From Actinoplanes sp. NBC_00393 (lineage in GTDB: Bacteria; Actinomycetota; Actinomycetes; Mycobacteriales; Micromonosporaceae), in contig NZ_CP107942.1 of assembly GCF_036053395.1 (NCBI RefSeq), positions 7,768,501-7,832,500 on the forward strand: a stretch of 64,000 nt of DNA, read 5' to 3'. A model generated the notes under the pieces. The model was given only the letters and a program-made list of their open reading frames with translations, searched no databases and had not been told where the DNA came from. Below are positions 57,529 through 64,000 of the stretch, piece after piece. The position numbers were made by a program, and so were the translations under genes. Position 1 is the stretch's first letter. Each line of letters starts with the position of its first letter.

Positions 57529-58035
57529 ATGCCGAGCGAGATGGTCCGGGTCATCTACACGAAGTACGACGGTTCGGCGCATCGTGACTACCCGGCCCGC
57601 CGTCTGGCCGAGGACGACCTCGGCATCTGGGTCGGCGTGACCCGCGGGACCGCCTCGGTCTACCACGGCCGCCCCTCGGTCGAGCAGATCCCGTTCGTCC
57701 TGCTCATCCCGCATCACGCCTGGTGGACCGGGATGTTCAACCCACCCCCGCGGACCAGCGAGGTGTATTGCGACATCACCACGCCGGCCCGCTGGGAGGG
57801 TGACACCGTGCACATCATCGACCTGGACCTGGACGCGGTGCGGCGCCGCGAGACCGGCCTGGTCGAGCTGCGTGACGAGGACGAGTTCGAGGAGCACCGG
57901 AAGGCCTTCGGGTACCCGGACGACGTGGTCGCCAACGCGCACGCGGCGGCCCGGCAGCTGCTGGCGTCGCTCGGCGACGGCACCGAGCCGTTCGCCTCGC
58001 ATTACCGCAAGCACCTGCTAGAGGTCACCCAGTAA
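57529..58035 (+). CDS. DUF402-family protein
   Basis: This 168-residue protein has the DUF402 core (VRVIYTKYDGSAHRDYPARR, WWTGMFNPPP, EVYCDITTPARWEGDTVHIIDLDLD, HAAARQLL). Some family members hydrolyse nucleoside phosphates, for example nucleoside-triphosphate phosphatases. The ATG at 57529 is favoured by AGGG nine bases upstream. Its 3' end overlaps the convergent sigJ gene by 18 bases. Confidence 0.88.
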   Translation: MPSEMVRVIYTKYDGSAHRDYPARRLAEDDLGIWVGVTRGTASVYHGRPSVEQIPFVLLIPHHAWWTGMFNPPPRTSEVYCDITTPARWEGDTVHIIDLDLDAVRRRETGLVELRDEDEFEEHRKAFGYPDDVVANAHAAARQLLASLGDGTEPFASHYRKHLLEVTQ

Positions 58036-58902
58036 CACCTTCTCGGGGTTCTGCTGGTTGAAGAGCCCGGTGATCCGGCCGTCGTCGACCGCGACCGTGA
58101 GCACCGCGAGCAACTGCTCCCCGCTTGCCCGGACGCCGCGCAGCAGCACCGCGGCCGAGCCGTTGACCAGCACCGGCTCCACCTTGGCGTCGACCACGTC
58201 GGCCAGTTTGTTCTGCAGCAGCCCGACCCAGAACCGGGCCACCTTGTCGGCGCCGAACACCGGGTTGAGCGCGGTGCGGACCATGCCACCGCCGTCACTG
58301 ACGGCCACCACATCGGGCGCGAGCACGGCGGCGAGCGTACGCATGTCCCCGCTCTGCGCCGCCATGAGGAAGGCGTTCAGCACCTTGCGCTGCTCGGCCA
58401 GCCCGGCGGTGTGCCGGATGCCGCCGTCGGAGGCGGCGCGCCGGGCGCGGGACGCGTGCTGCCGGGCGGCCGCCGGCGTGGTGTCGAGCACCTCGGCCAC
58501 CTCGTCGAACGGCACGCCGAACGCGTCGTGCAGCACGAACGCCACGCGCTGTTCAGGGGTGAGCCGTTCCAGCACCACGAGCAGCGCCACGCTGACCTGG
58601 TCGGCGAGCTCGGCCCGGCCGGCCGGGTCCGCGTCCGGATCCACCACGTAGGTGGGCAGCCACTGGCCGGGGTACGCGGCTCGGCGTACCCGAGCGGAAT
58701 TGAGCTGGTCCAGGCAGATGCGGGCGGTGACCGTGGTGAGCCAGCCCCGCACATCGCGGATCTCGTCCCGATGCTGCGCGTAGCGCAGCCAGGCCTCCTG
58801 CACAGCGTCCTCGGCCTCGGTCCGGTTGCCGAGCATCCGGTAGGCGACGGCCGTCAGATAGGAGCGCTGGGCCTCGAACTCGTCGACTGTCGCGGACGGC
58901 AT
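58018..58902 (-). CDS. sigJ: ECF sigma factor, SigJ/ECF41 type
   Basis: This 294-residue protein has sigma region 2 (QRSYLTAVAYRMLGNRTEAEDAVQEAWLRYAQH) and region 4 (LTPEQRVAFVLHDAFGVPFDEVAEVLDTTPAAARQHASRARRA). A C-terminal SnoaL-like domain follows (FLMAAQSGDMRTLAAVLAPDVVAVSDGGG) with a DGGG motif. In ECF41 factors this domain replaces an anti-sigma factor. No typical partner gene (oxidoreductase/decarboxylase) is beside it. Confidence 0.93.
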   Translation of the reverse strand: MPSATVDEFEAQRSYLTAVAYRMLGNRTEAEDAVQEAWLRYAQHRDEIRDVRGWLTTVTARICLDQLNSARVRRAAYPGQWLPTYVVDPDADPAGRAELADQVSVALLVVLERLTPEQRVAFVLHDAFGVPFDEVAEVLDTTPAAARQHASRARRAASDGGIRHTAGLAEQRKVLNAFLMAAQSGDMRTLAAVLAPDVVAVSDGGGMVRTALNPVFGADKVARFWVGLLQNKLADVVDAKVEPVLVNGSAAVLLRGVRASGEQLLAVLTVAVDDGRITGLFNQQNPEKVLLGDL

Positions 58903-58991
58903 AGGGGAATTCTGCGCGAGATTACCGGTCCGCGGGTATCACTTGTGCCACAGTATAAAACACCCATAAAGTACGAATCGGATGGTGCTTC

Positions 58992-59945
58992 GTGCAGGAC
59001 ATGGCGACTTTCGCGGGCAGCCTCGCCGGGCTCGCCGGGGCTGGAGGCGCGGTCTCGGTCGCGGTGTTGCGCCGATCCCGGCCCTGCATCGCCGCCGGGC
59101 ATGCGCTCGTCGGGAACACCGACGTCGATCCGCTGCCCGCGGTGCTGAAGCTCGGCCTGGGCGGGATGACCGTGCCGGTGGTCGCCGGACCGCACGGCGA
59201 GCTCTTCCTCGGGCCCGGAGAACCGCAGCCCGGCCGCACCCTGCGCCGGCTCGTGCTGGCCCCGCTCTTCACCCGGGCGCAGGCCGGCGGCGGGCGCCTC
59301 TGGCCCGATCAGCAGACGCCGTTCCGGCTGGTCGTCGAGTTCGGCGGGACCAACCGGGACGCGGCGGCGCTGCTGCGCGCCTACCGGATGCTGGACCGGC
59401 AGCTGCGTGACCATGCCGCGCTGCTGAGCCGCTGCCGGGACGGGGTGCTGACACCGGGCGTGGTGACCGTGACCGTCTCCGGCATCGTGGACGCCCGCGA
59501 GTTGCTCGCCGCCCAGCCCGACCGGTACGCGTTCGCCGACGGCACCTTCGACGACCTGGGCTCCCGATCCGCGCCGCCGTGGCTGGTCCCGATGATCAGT
59601 GAGCCGTGGACCCGCCGGTTCGGCTGGGACGGGCTCGAACCGATCGCCGCCGAGGAACGTCACCACCTGCACGCGCTGGTCCGCGCGGCGCACGAGGACG
59701 GCCGCACGGTCCGGATCTCCGGGCTGCCGACCGGCTCCCGGCGGGTCCGCGCGGCCATCTGGACCGAGCTCGGGGCCGCCGGAGTCGATGTGATCGCCGA
59801 CACCGACCACACCGGACTCGCCAAGCACCTGCGCCGTCACCCGGTCAGTGCCACGCCGCTGCCCGACCTGCCCACCAGGGCGGTACGCCGTTCCACCCCC
59901 CGCCCGAACGCGCCCCGGACAGCCAATCGTCACGAACCTGTTTAG
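58992..59945 (+). CDS. PI-PLC-like phosphodiesterase fold protein with degenerate active site
   Basis: This 317-residue protein has a signal-like N-terminus (AGSLAGLAGAGGAVSVAVL) and a TIM-barrel resembling the phosphatidylinositol phosphodiesterase / glycerophosphodiester family: CIAAGHALVGNTDVDPLPAV, later GELFLGP and LRRLVLAPLF, then PFRLVVEF and a C-terminal WTELGAAGVDVIADTDHTGLA. The usual H-x-N-(D/E) and E-x-D motifs are not intact: His37 stays but MTVPVV replaces the acidic E-x-D strand. It is probably not an active phosphodiesterase. Start GTG at 58992. Confidence 0.65.
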   Translation: MQDMATFAGSLAGLAGAGGAVSVAVLRRSRPCIAAGHALVGNTDVDPLPAVLKLGLGGMTVPVVAGPHGELFLGPGEPQPGRTLRRLVLAPLFTRAQAGGGRLWPDQQTPFRLVVEFGGTNRDAAALLRAYRMLDRQLRDHAALLSRCRDGVLTPGVVTVTVSGIVDARELLAAQPDRYAFADGTFDDLGSRSAPPWLVPMISEPWTRRFGWDGLEPIAAEERHHLHALVRAAHEDGRTVRISGLPTGSRRVRAAIWTELGAAGVDVIADTDHTGLAKHLRRHPVSATPLPDLPTRAVRRSTPRPNAPRTANRHEPV

Positions 59946-60029
59946 TCACATGGCCAAGGGGTGAACAGCGTGGACCGATAGCATGCCCTCCGGATATTCA
60001 ACCAACGCCCGCCGATCGAGGTCCGCGCC

Positions 60030-60656
60030 GTGAAGTTCTCATTCCGACCCGTCGAGGGTGCCTTCTACGAACTCTTCACCAAGGCTGCGCTCAATCTGGT
60101 GAAGGGCACCGAACTGCTGAACGAGCTGGCACTGCCCGGAGTGGACGTGCAGTCGGTCGCCGACCGGCTGAGCGATGTGGAGCACGACAGCGACTCGATC
60201 ACGCACGAGCTCTACAAGAAGATCAACTCCACCTTCATCACCCCGTTCGACCGGGAGGACATCTACTCGCTGGGCTCGCAGCTCGACGACGTGATGGACC
60301 ACCTGGAGGCGGCCGGCAACCTGCTCTACCTGTACGGGTTGACCGCCCTGCCGTCGCTGCCCCGGGAGATGCACGAGCTGGTGACCGTTCTCGACCAGCA
60401 GGCGAAGATCACCGCGGAGGCGATGCCCCGGCTGCGGTCGATGAAGGGTCTCGAGGAGTACTGGATCGAGATCAACCGGCTGGAGAACGACGGCGACCGG
60501 GCGTACCGGATGTTGCTGGTCCGCCTCTTCTCCGGCGAGTACGACGCCCTCACCGTGCTGAAGATGAAAGAGGTCGTCGACGAGCTCGAGGCCGCCTGCG
60601 ACGCGTTCGAGCACGTGGCGAACACCGTCGAGACCATTGCGGTCAAGGAGTCCTAG
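60030..60656 (+). CDS. DUF47 PhoU-like protein of the Pit system
   Basis: This 208-residue helical protein of the DUF47/YkaA family has FYELFTKAALNLVKGTELL, DVEHDSDSITHELYKKINSTFITPFDREDIYSLGSQLDDVMDHLE with acidic metal-binding residues, and LEEYWIEINRLENDGDRAYR. These proteins accompany Pit-type phosphate transporters and probably regulate them. It starts with GTG; the transporter gene begins three bases after its stop. Confidence 0.92.
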   Translation: MKFSFRPVEGAFYELFTKAALNLVKGTELLNELALPGVDVQSVADRLSDVEHDSDSITHELYKKINSTFITPFDREDIYSLGSQLDDVMDHLEAAGNLLYLYGLTALPSLPREMHELVTVLDQQAKITAEAMPRLRSMKGLEEYWIEINRLENDGDRAYRMLLVRLFSGEYDALTVLKMKEVVDELEAACDAFEHVANTVETIAVKES

Positions 60657-60659
60657 GCC

Positions 60660-61667
60660 TTGGACGCCGCACTAATCGCCGTCATCGCGGTGATCATCGC
60701 CGCGATGGTGTTCGACTACACCAACGGGTTCCACGACGCGGCGAACGCGATCGCCACCAGCGTCAGCACCCGGGCCCTGACGCCACGGGTGGCCCTGCTG
60801 ATGGCTGCGGTCGGCAACTTCATCGGCGCCCACCTGGGCACCGAGGTCGCCAAGACGGTCGGTGACGGGCTGGTCGACCTCCCGGTCGGTGTCCCCAGCC
60901 TGGGGGTGGTCTTCGCCGGCGTGGTCGGCGCCATCATCTGGAACCTGATCACCTGGTACTTCGGCCTGCCGTCGAGCTCGTCGCACGCCCTCTTCGGCGG
61001 TCTGGTCGGCGCCACCCTGGTCGCCTCGATCGGCGTCGTGCAGTGGGGCAACATCCTCACCAAGGTGCTCATCCCGATGGTGCTCTCGCCGGTGGTCGGC
61101 CTGATCCTCGGCTTCCTCATGATGGTCGCGATCATGTGGATCTTCCGGCGCGGCCACCCGGGCAAGCTGAACCGCGGGTTCCGGCACGCGCAGACCGCCT
61201 CGGCCGCCGCGATGTCGGTCGGGCACGGCATGCAGGACGCCGCGAAGACCATGGGCATCGTCGTGCTGGCCCTCTACACCGGCGGCTACCAGAGCGACTC
61301 GTCGCACATCCCGGAGTGGGTCTACTGGGCGTCGGCGACGATGCTGGCGGCCGGCACCTACTCCGGTGGCTGGCGGATCATCCGCACCCTGGGCCGGAAG
61401 ATCATCGACCTGGGCCCGGCGGAAGGCTTCGCCGCGGAGACCGTGGCCAGCTCGGTGCTCTACTTCAACGCGCTGGTCCTGCACGCGCCGATCTCGACCA
61501 CCCACACCATCACCTCGGCGATCATGGGTGTCGGCGCGACCAAGCGACTCAGCGCGGTGCGCTGGAACGTCGCGGGGAACATCGTGATCGCCTGGATCAC
61601 GACCTTCCCCGCCGCCGCTCTGATCGCCTGCCTCGTCTACTTCGTGGTCCGCCCGCTGTTCAGCTAG
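60660..61667 (+). CDS. pit: Low-affinity inorganic phosphate transporter (Pit family)
   Basis: This 335-residue membrane protein has about nine helices. The two family repeats are VFDYTNGFHDAANAIATSVSTRALTP near the N-terminus and LHAPISTTHTITSAIMGVGA near the C-terminus. It brings in metal-phosphate with protons. The start is TTG. Its stop overlaps the stop of the convergent oxidoreductase gene by four bases. It is coupled with the DUF47 gene upstream. Confidence 0.95.
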   Translation: MDAALIAVIAVIIAAMVFDYTNGFHDAANAIATSVSTRALTPRVALLMAAVGNFIGAHLGTEVAKTVGDGLVDLPVGVPSLGVVFAGVVGAIIWNLITWYFGLPSSSSHALFGGLVGATLVASIGVVQWGNILTKVLIPMVLSPVVGLILGFLMMVAIMWIFRRGHPGKLNRGFRHAQTASAAAMSVGHGMQDAAKTMGIVVLALYTGGYQSDSSHIPEWVYWASATMLAAGTYSGGWRIIRTLGRKIIDLGPAEGFAAETVASSVLYFNALVLHAPISTTHTITSAIMGVGATKRLSAVRWNVAGNIVIAWITTFPAAALIACLVYFVVRPLFS

Positions 61668-62641
61668 TACAGGACGCCGATCTGGTCGCGCAGGCTGTCC
61701 AGCAACCCCATCACCTCGAGCGTGGTGTCGTGCGTCATCAGCGGGCTCTCCAGCTCGCCGGCGAGCAGGCTGCGCTGCACCTCGGCGGCCTCGAACTGAT
61801 AACCGCTGCCCTCGAACGGCACCTCGAACGTCTCGGCGGCCTTGCCCGGCCGGTTCAGCACGAACGACCGGGGCACCATGAAGCCCTCGGGCAGGTCGAT
61901 CCGGCCGTCGGTGCCGGTGATCGACGCGGCGTTCCGGCTGGCCCCGTTGATGCTGCAGGTCAGCGCGGCCACCGCCCCGGACTCGTAGCCGAGCAGCACA
62001 CCGGTGTTCTCGTCCACCCGCTCCGGGGTCAGGTGCGCCCAGGCGTGTGCGGTCGACGGCGCGCCCAGGATCAGGTGCACCAGGTGGATCGGGTAGACGC
62101 CGAGGTCCAGCAGCGCGCCGCCACCCAGCAGCGGGTCACGCAGCCGGTGCGACGCGGCGAACGGGCCCTGCAGGCCGAAATCGGCGTGGATCGCGCTGAC
62201 CGAACCGATCGCGCCGTCCGCCACCAGCTGGGCGATCTGCCGGATCGCCGGGTTGAGGCGCATCCACATCGCCTCCATGAGGAACACCCCCCGGGTACGC
62301 GCAGCCTGCACCAGCTGTGCCGTCGAGGCCAGATCCAGCGTGATCGGCTTCTCCACCAGCACCGCCTTGCCGGCCTCCACGCAGAGCATCGCCCCCTCGA
62401 AGTGGAAGGCGTGCGGGGTCGCCACATAGACGACGTCCACCCCGGGGTCGGCGGCTAGTTCCGCGTACGAGCCGTGCGCCCGGGCGAAGCCGTGCCGCTC
62501 CGCGAACGCCTCCGCGGTGGCCAGGGAGCGCGAGCCGACGGCGGCGAGTTCCGCGCCCGGCACCAGCGGCAGGTCGGCGGCAAAGGTGCTGGCTATCCCG
62601 CCGGGGCCGAGAATGCCCCAGCGCACGTTCTGTCCGTTCAT
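61664..62641 (-). CDS. Gfo/Idh/MocA-family oxidoreductase
   Basis: This 325-residue NAD(P)-dependent enzyme has an N-terminal Rossmann fold (VRWGILGPGGIASTFAADL), DVVYVATPHAFHFEGAMLCVEAGKAVLVEKPIT with the EKP catalytic lysine, and HADFGLQGPF / GGALLDLGVYPIHLVHLILG in the C-terminal domain. Substrates are usually sugars or dihydrodiols; this one is not predictable. Confidence 0.94.
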   Translation of the reverse strand: MNGQNVRWGILGPGGIASTFAADLPLVPGAELAAVGSRSLATAEAFAERHGFARAHGSYAELAADPGVDVVYVATPHAFHFEGAMLCVEAGKAVLVEKPITLDLASTAQLVQAARTRGVFLMEAMWMRLNPAIRQIAQLVADGAIGSVSAIHADFGLQGPFAASHRLRDPLLGGGALLDLGVYPIHLVHLILGAPSTAHAWAHLTPERVDENTGVLLGYESGAVAALTCSINGASRNAASITGTDGRIDLPEGFMVPRSFVLNRPGKAAETFEVPFEGSGYQFEAAEVQRSLLAGELESPLMTHDTTLEVMGLLDSLRDQIGVLY

Positions 62642-62688
62642 GATCGATACGGTATCGCCCTGAGCGCGCCCGGTGGCAGGATCGACCG

Positions 62689-63507
62689 GTGACCGAATCG
62701 ACGCCGCTTCCGTCCGAACCCCTCCTGCTACCCGCCGCGATGCTGCAGCGGGCGCGCGATTTCACCGGCCCGCCCGCGGCGGCCCGTCCGGCGGCCACCG
62801 TGGTCCTTCTCCGCCCGCACGGTGATGCCTTTCAGGTGTACGTCCTACGCCGCGCCACCACGATGGTCTTCGGCGGCGTGTACGCGTTCCCCGGCGGCGC
62901 GGTCGACCCGTCCGACCGCCCCTCCACGATCCACGACGACTGGGCCGCTCGCCTGGGCGTCCCGGACGACCAGGCCCGGGCCGTGGTCGGCGCCGCCGCC
63001 CGGGAGCTCTTCGAGGAGGCCGGTGTCGTGCTCGCCGGCCCGGTCGAGCAGCCGGACCGCACAGTGGCCGACGTCAGCACACCCGACTGGGAGGCGGACC
63101 GGGCGGCCGTCCTGCGCCGCGAGCTCACCATGACCGAGTTGCTGGAGCGGCGGGGTCTGCGGCTGCGCGACGACCTGCTGCTGCCGTGGGCCCGCTGGGT
63201 GACCCCGGAGTTCGAGCCACGGCGCTTCGACACCTGGTTCTTCGTGGCGCTGCTGCCGGAGAGCCAGGCGGCCCGGGACGTCTCCGGCGAGGCCGACCGC
63301 ACCGAGTGGATCTCGCCCGCCGAGTCGGGTGACCTGCCGATGCTGCCGCCCACCCTGCGCACACTGCGCGAGATCGCCGCCTGCGACACCATCCCGGGAG
63401 TGGTGGCGGCCGCCGAACACCGGGACGCCGCCAGCCCGCTCAACCCCCGCATCGAGGTGACCGCCGACGGCCGCGTCCTCCTGCACGTCCCGAACCACCC
63501 CGGCTGA
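62689..63507 (+). CDS. Nudix hydrolase of the NUDT19-like group
   Basis: This 272-residue protein has an N-terminal Nudix domain: AATVVLLRPHGDAFQVYVLRRATTMVFGGVYAFPGGAVDPSD and ARELFEEAGVVLA with the REx2EE catalytic acids. A longer C-terminal part (WVTPEFEPRRFDTWFFVALLPE) follows. NUDT19-like enzymes act on coenzyme A derivatives or nucleotide sugars; the target is unknown. The start is GTG at 62689, 47 bases from the divergent oxidoreductase. Confidence 0.9.
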   Translation: MTESTPLPSEPLLLPAAMLQRARDFTGPPAAARPAATVVLLRPHGDAFQVYVLRRATTMVFGGVYAFPGGAVDPSDRPSTIHDDWAARLGVPDDQARAVVGAAARELFEEAGVVLAGPVEQPDRTVADVSTPDWEADRAAVLRRELTMTELLERRGLRLRDDLLLPWARWVTPEFEPRRFDTWFFVALLPESQAARDVSGEADRTEWISPAESGDLPMLPPTLRTLREIAACDTIPGVVAAAEHRDAASPLNPRIEVTADGRVLLHVPNHPG

Positions 63508-63610
63508 CCACCAGGGTCGTCTCACGGCCGCGGAGACAGCACTCGCGGTCAGCCGAACCAACCGGCTGACCGCGAGTGTCCCCTCGTGAACGTTTGTGCA
63601 GCGCTGAGCG
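63508..63610. repeat. Repeat region D with perfect 16-bp hairpin, between convergent genes
   Basis: The stretch holds degenerate copies of the intergenic family and a perfect inverted repeat: 63540-63555 pairs with 63563-63578 (CACTCGCGGTCAGCCG with CGGCTGACCGCGAGTG) around a seven-base loop. It lies between the Nudix gene and pstB, both ending here, so it can act as a terminator for both. Confidence 0.8.
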
Positions 63611-64000
63611 TCAGCCGAACCGACCCGTGATGTAGTCCTCGGTCTTCTTCTGGGTCGGGTTGCTGAAGATCTTCTGGGTGTCGTCGTACTCGATCAGGCG
63701 GCCCGGGTCACCGGTCTTGTCGATCGAGAAGAAACCGGTCTTGTCGCTGACCCGCGCGGCCTGCTGCATGTTGTGCGTGACGATGATGATCGTGAAGCGG
63801 TCCTTCAGCTTGAACATCAGGTCCTCGATCGCCAGCGTCGAGATCGGGTCGAGCGCGGAACACGGCTCGTCCATCAGCACGACCTGCGGCTCGACGGCGA
63901 TCGTGCGGGCGATGCAGAGACGCTGCTGCTGACCACCGGAGAGGCCGGCGCCCGGGCGGTCGAGCCGGTCCTTGACCTCGTCCCAGAGGTTCGCGGCGCG
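63611..64000 (-). CDS. pstB: Phosphate ABC transporter ATP-binding protein PstB (C-terminal part, cut by window edge)
   Basis: The last 129 residues are visible. The ABC signature [20 protein letters not shown], the Walker [23 protein letters not shown] with the SALDP D-loop typical of Pst[15 protein letters not shown] and the end [11 protein letters not shown] are all PstB hallmarks. The Walker A part lies beyond the edge. It powers high-affinity phosphate uptake. A low-affinity Pit system is coded 2 kb away. Confidence 0.96.
   Translation of the reverse strand, partial: RAANLWDEVKDRLDRPGAGLSGGQQQRLCIARTIAVEPQVVLMDEPCSALDPISTLAIEDLMFKLKDRFTIIIVTHNMQQAARVSDKTGFFSIDKTGDPGRLIEYDDTQKIFSNPTQKKTEDYITGRFG

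Noticed and set aside
1..64000. tRNA, rRNA, prophage or insertion sequence
   Set aside because: No cloverleaf-like or rRNA segments, integrase, transposase or phage structural genes were recognised.

Overview
The window is high-GC DNA from a motile, mycelial-type actinobacterium. Its make-up (a single-membrane flagellar set without L/P-ring genes, a mycothiol-dependent-type isomerase, an HBHA-like protein, DUF2516, SigJ/ECF41, DinG, many GTG/TTG starts) most resembles Actinoplanes or a close Micromonosporaceae relative whose spores swim. That assignment is inference from gene content; no sequence search was possible.

Layout. (1) 1-29,962: a flagellar gene cluster. It starts with flgL (cut by the left edge), flgK and an FlgN-like chaperone on the minus strand, divergent from fliC, fliD, fliS and a small FliT-position gene on the plus strand. 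Then come flgB-flgC-fliE-fliF-fliG-fliH-fliI (basal rod, MS ring, switch, export ATPase), a repeat-filled gap, and fliJ, an NlpC/P60-SLT peptidoglycan hydrolase and fliK. A bidirectional terminator separates these from the minus-strand block fliM-fliN-fliO-fliP-fliR-flhB-flhA-flhF-like-small membrane protein, flbD-motA-motB-fliL, and flgD-flgE. (2) 29,992-38,184: a tightly overlapped chemotaxis operon, cheA-cheW-(unknown)-cheB-cheR-cheY-cheX-cheY-cheX-like, preceded by an OmpR-type regulator. No chemoreceptor gene is present. (3) 38,577-64,000: chromosomal housekeeping and accessory genes: CAP protein, murB, a GH1 beta-glucosidase with its LacI regulator, membrane proteins, an XRE/HBHA pair, asparaginase/BKACE, fur/ygfZ, a class IV aminotransferase, nitrobindin, a MazEF-type toxin-antitoxin pair, Nudix proteins, dinG, sigJ, a degenerate PI-PLC-like protein, DUF47-Pit phosphate transport, an oxidoreductase and the 3' part of pstB.

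Coordination. Four flagellar transcription units (fliC, flgB, fliJ, flbD) begin downstream of the exact element CTCA-N16/17-GCCGAA; four others (flgN, fliM, fliD, flgD) carry one-base variants. This looks like a sigma-28/FliA-type regulon. The che operon has no such element upstream. Strong hairpin terminators follow fliC, the fliS pair, fliK, fliL, flgE and the che operon.

Most unusual points: fliQ is missing between fliP and fliR; the FlhF homologue has lost its P-loop; FlhB has NPVH instead of NPTH; FliM has no N-terminal CheY-binding peptide; CheA has a two-repeat linker in place of a P2 domain and two CheW-like domains; the che operon encodes an unrecognised 290-residue protein. A family of roughly 62-63 bp intergenic repeats with a CCGGCTGACC core recurs in three gaps, and a related 27-bp tandem array lies in a fourth. 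No tRNA, rRNA, CRISPR array, insertion sequence or prophage was recognised.
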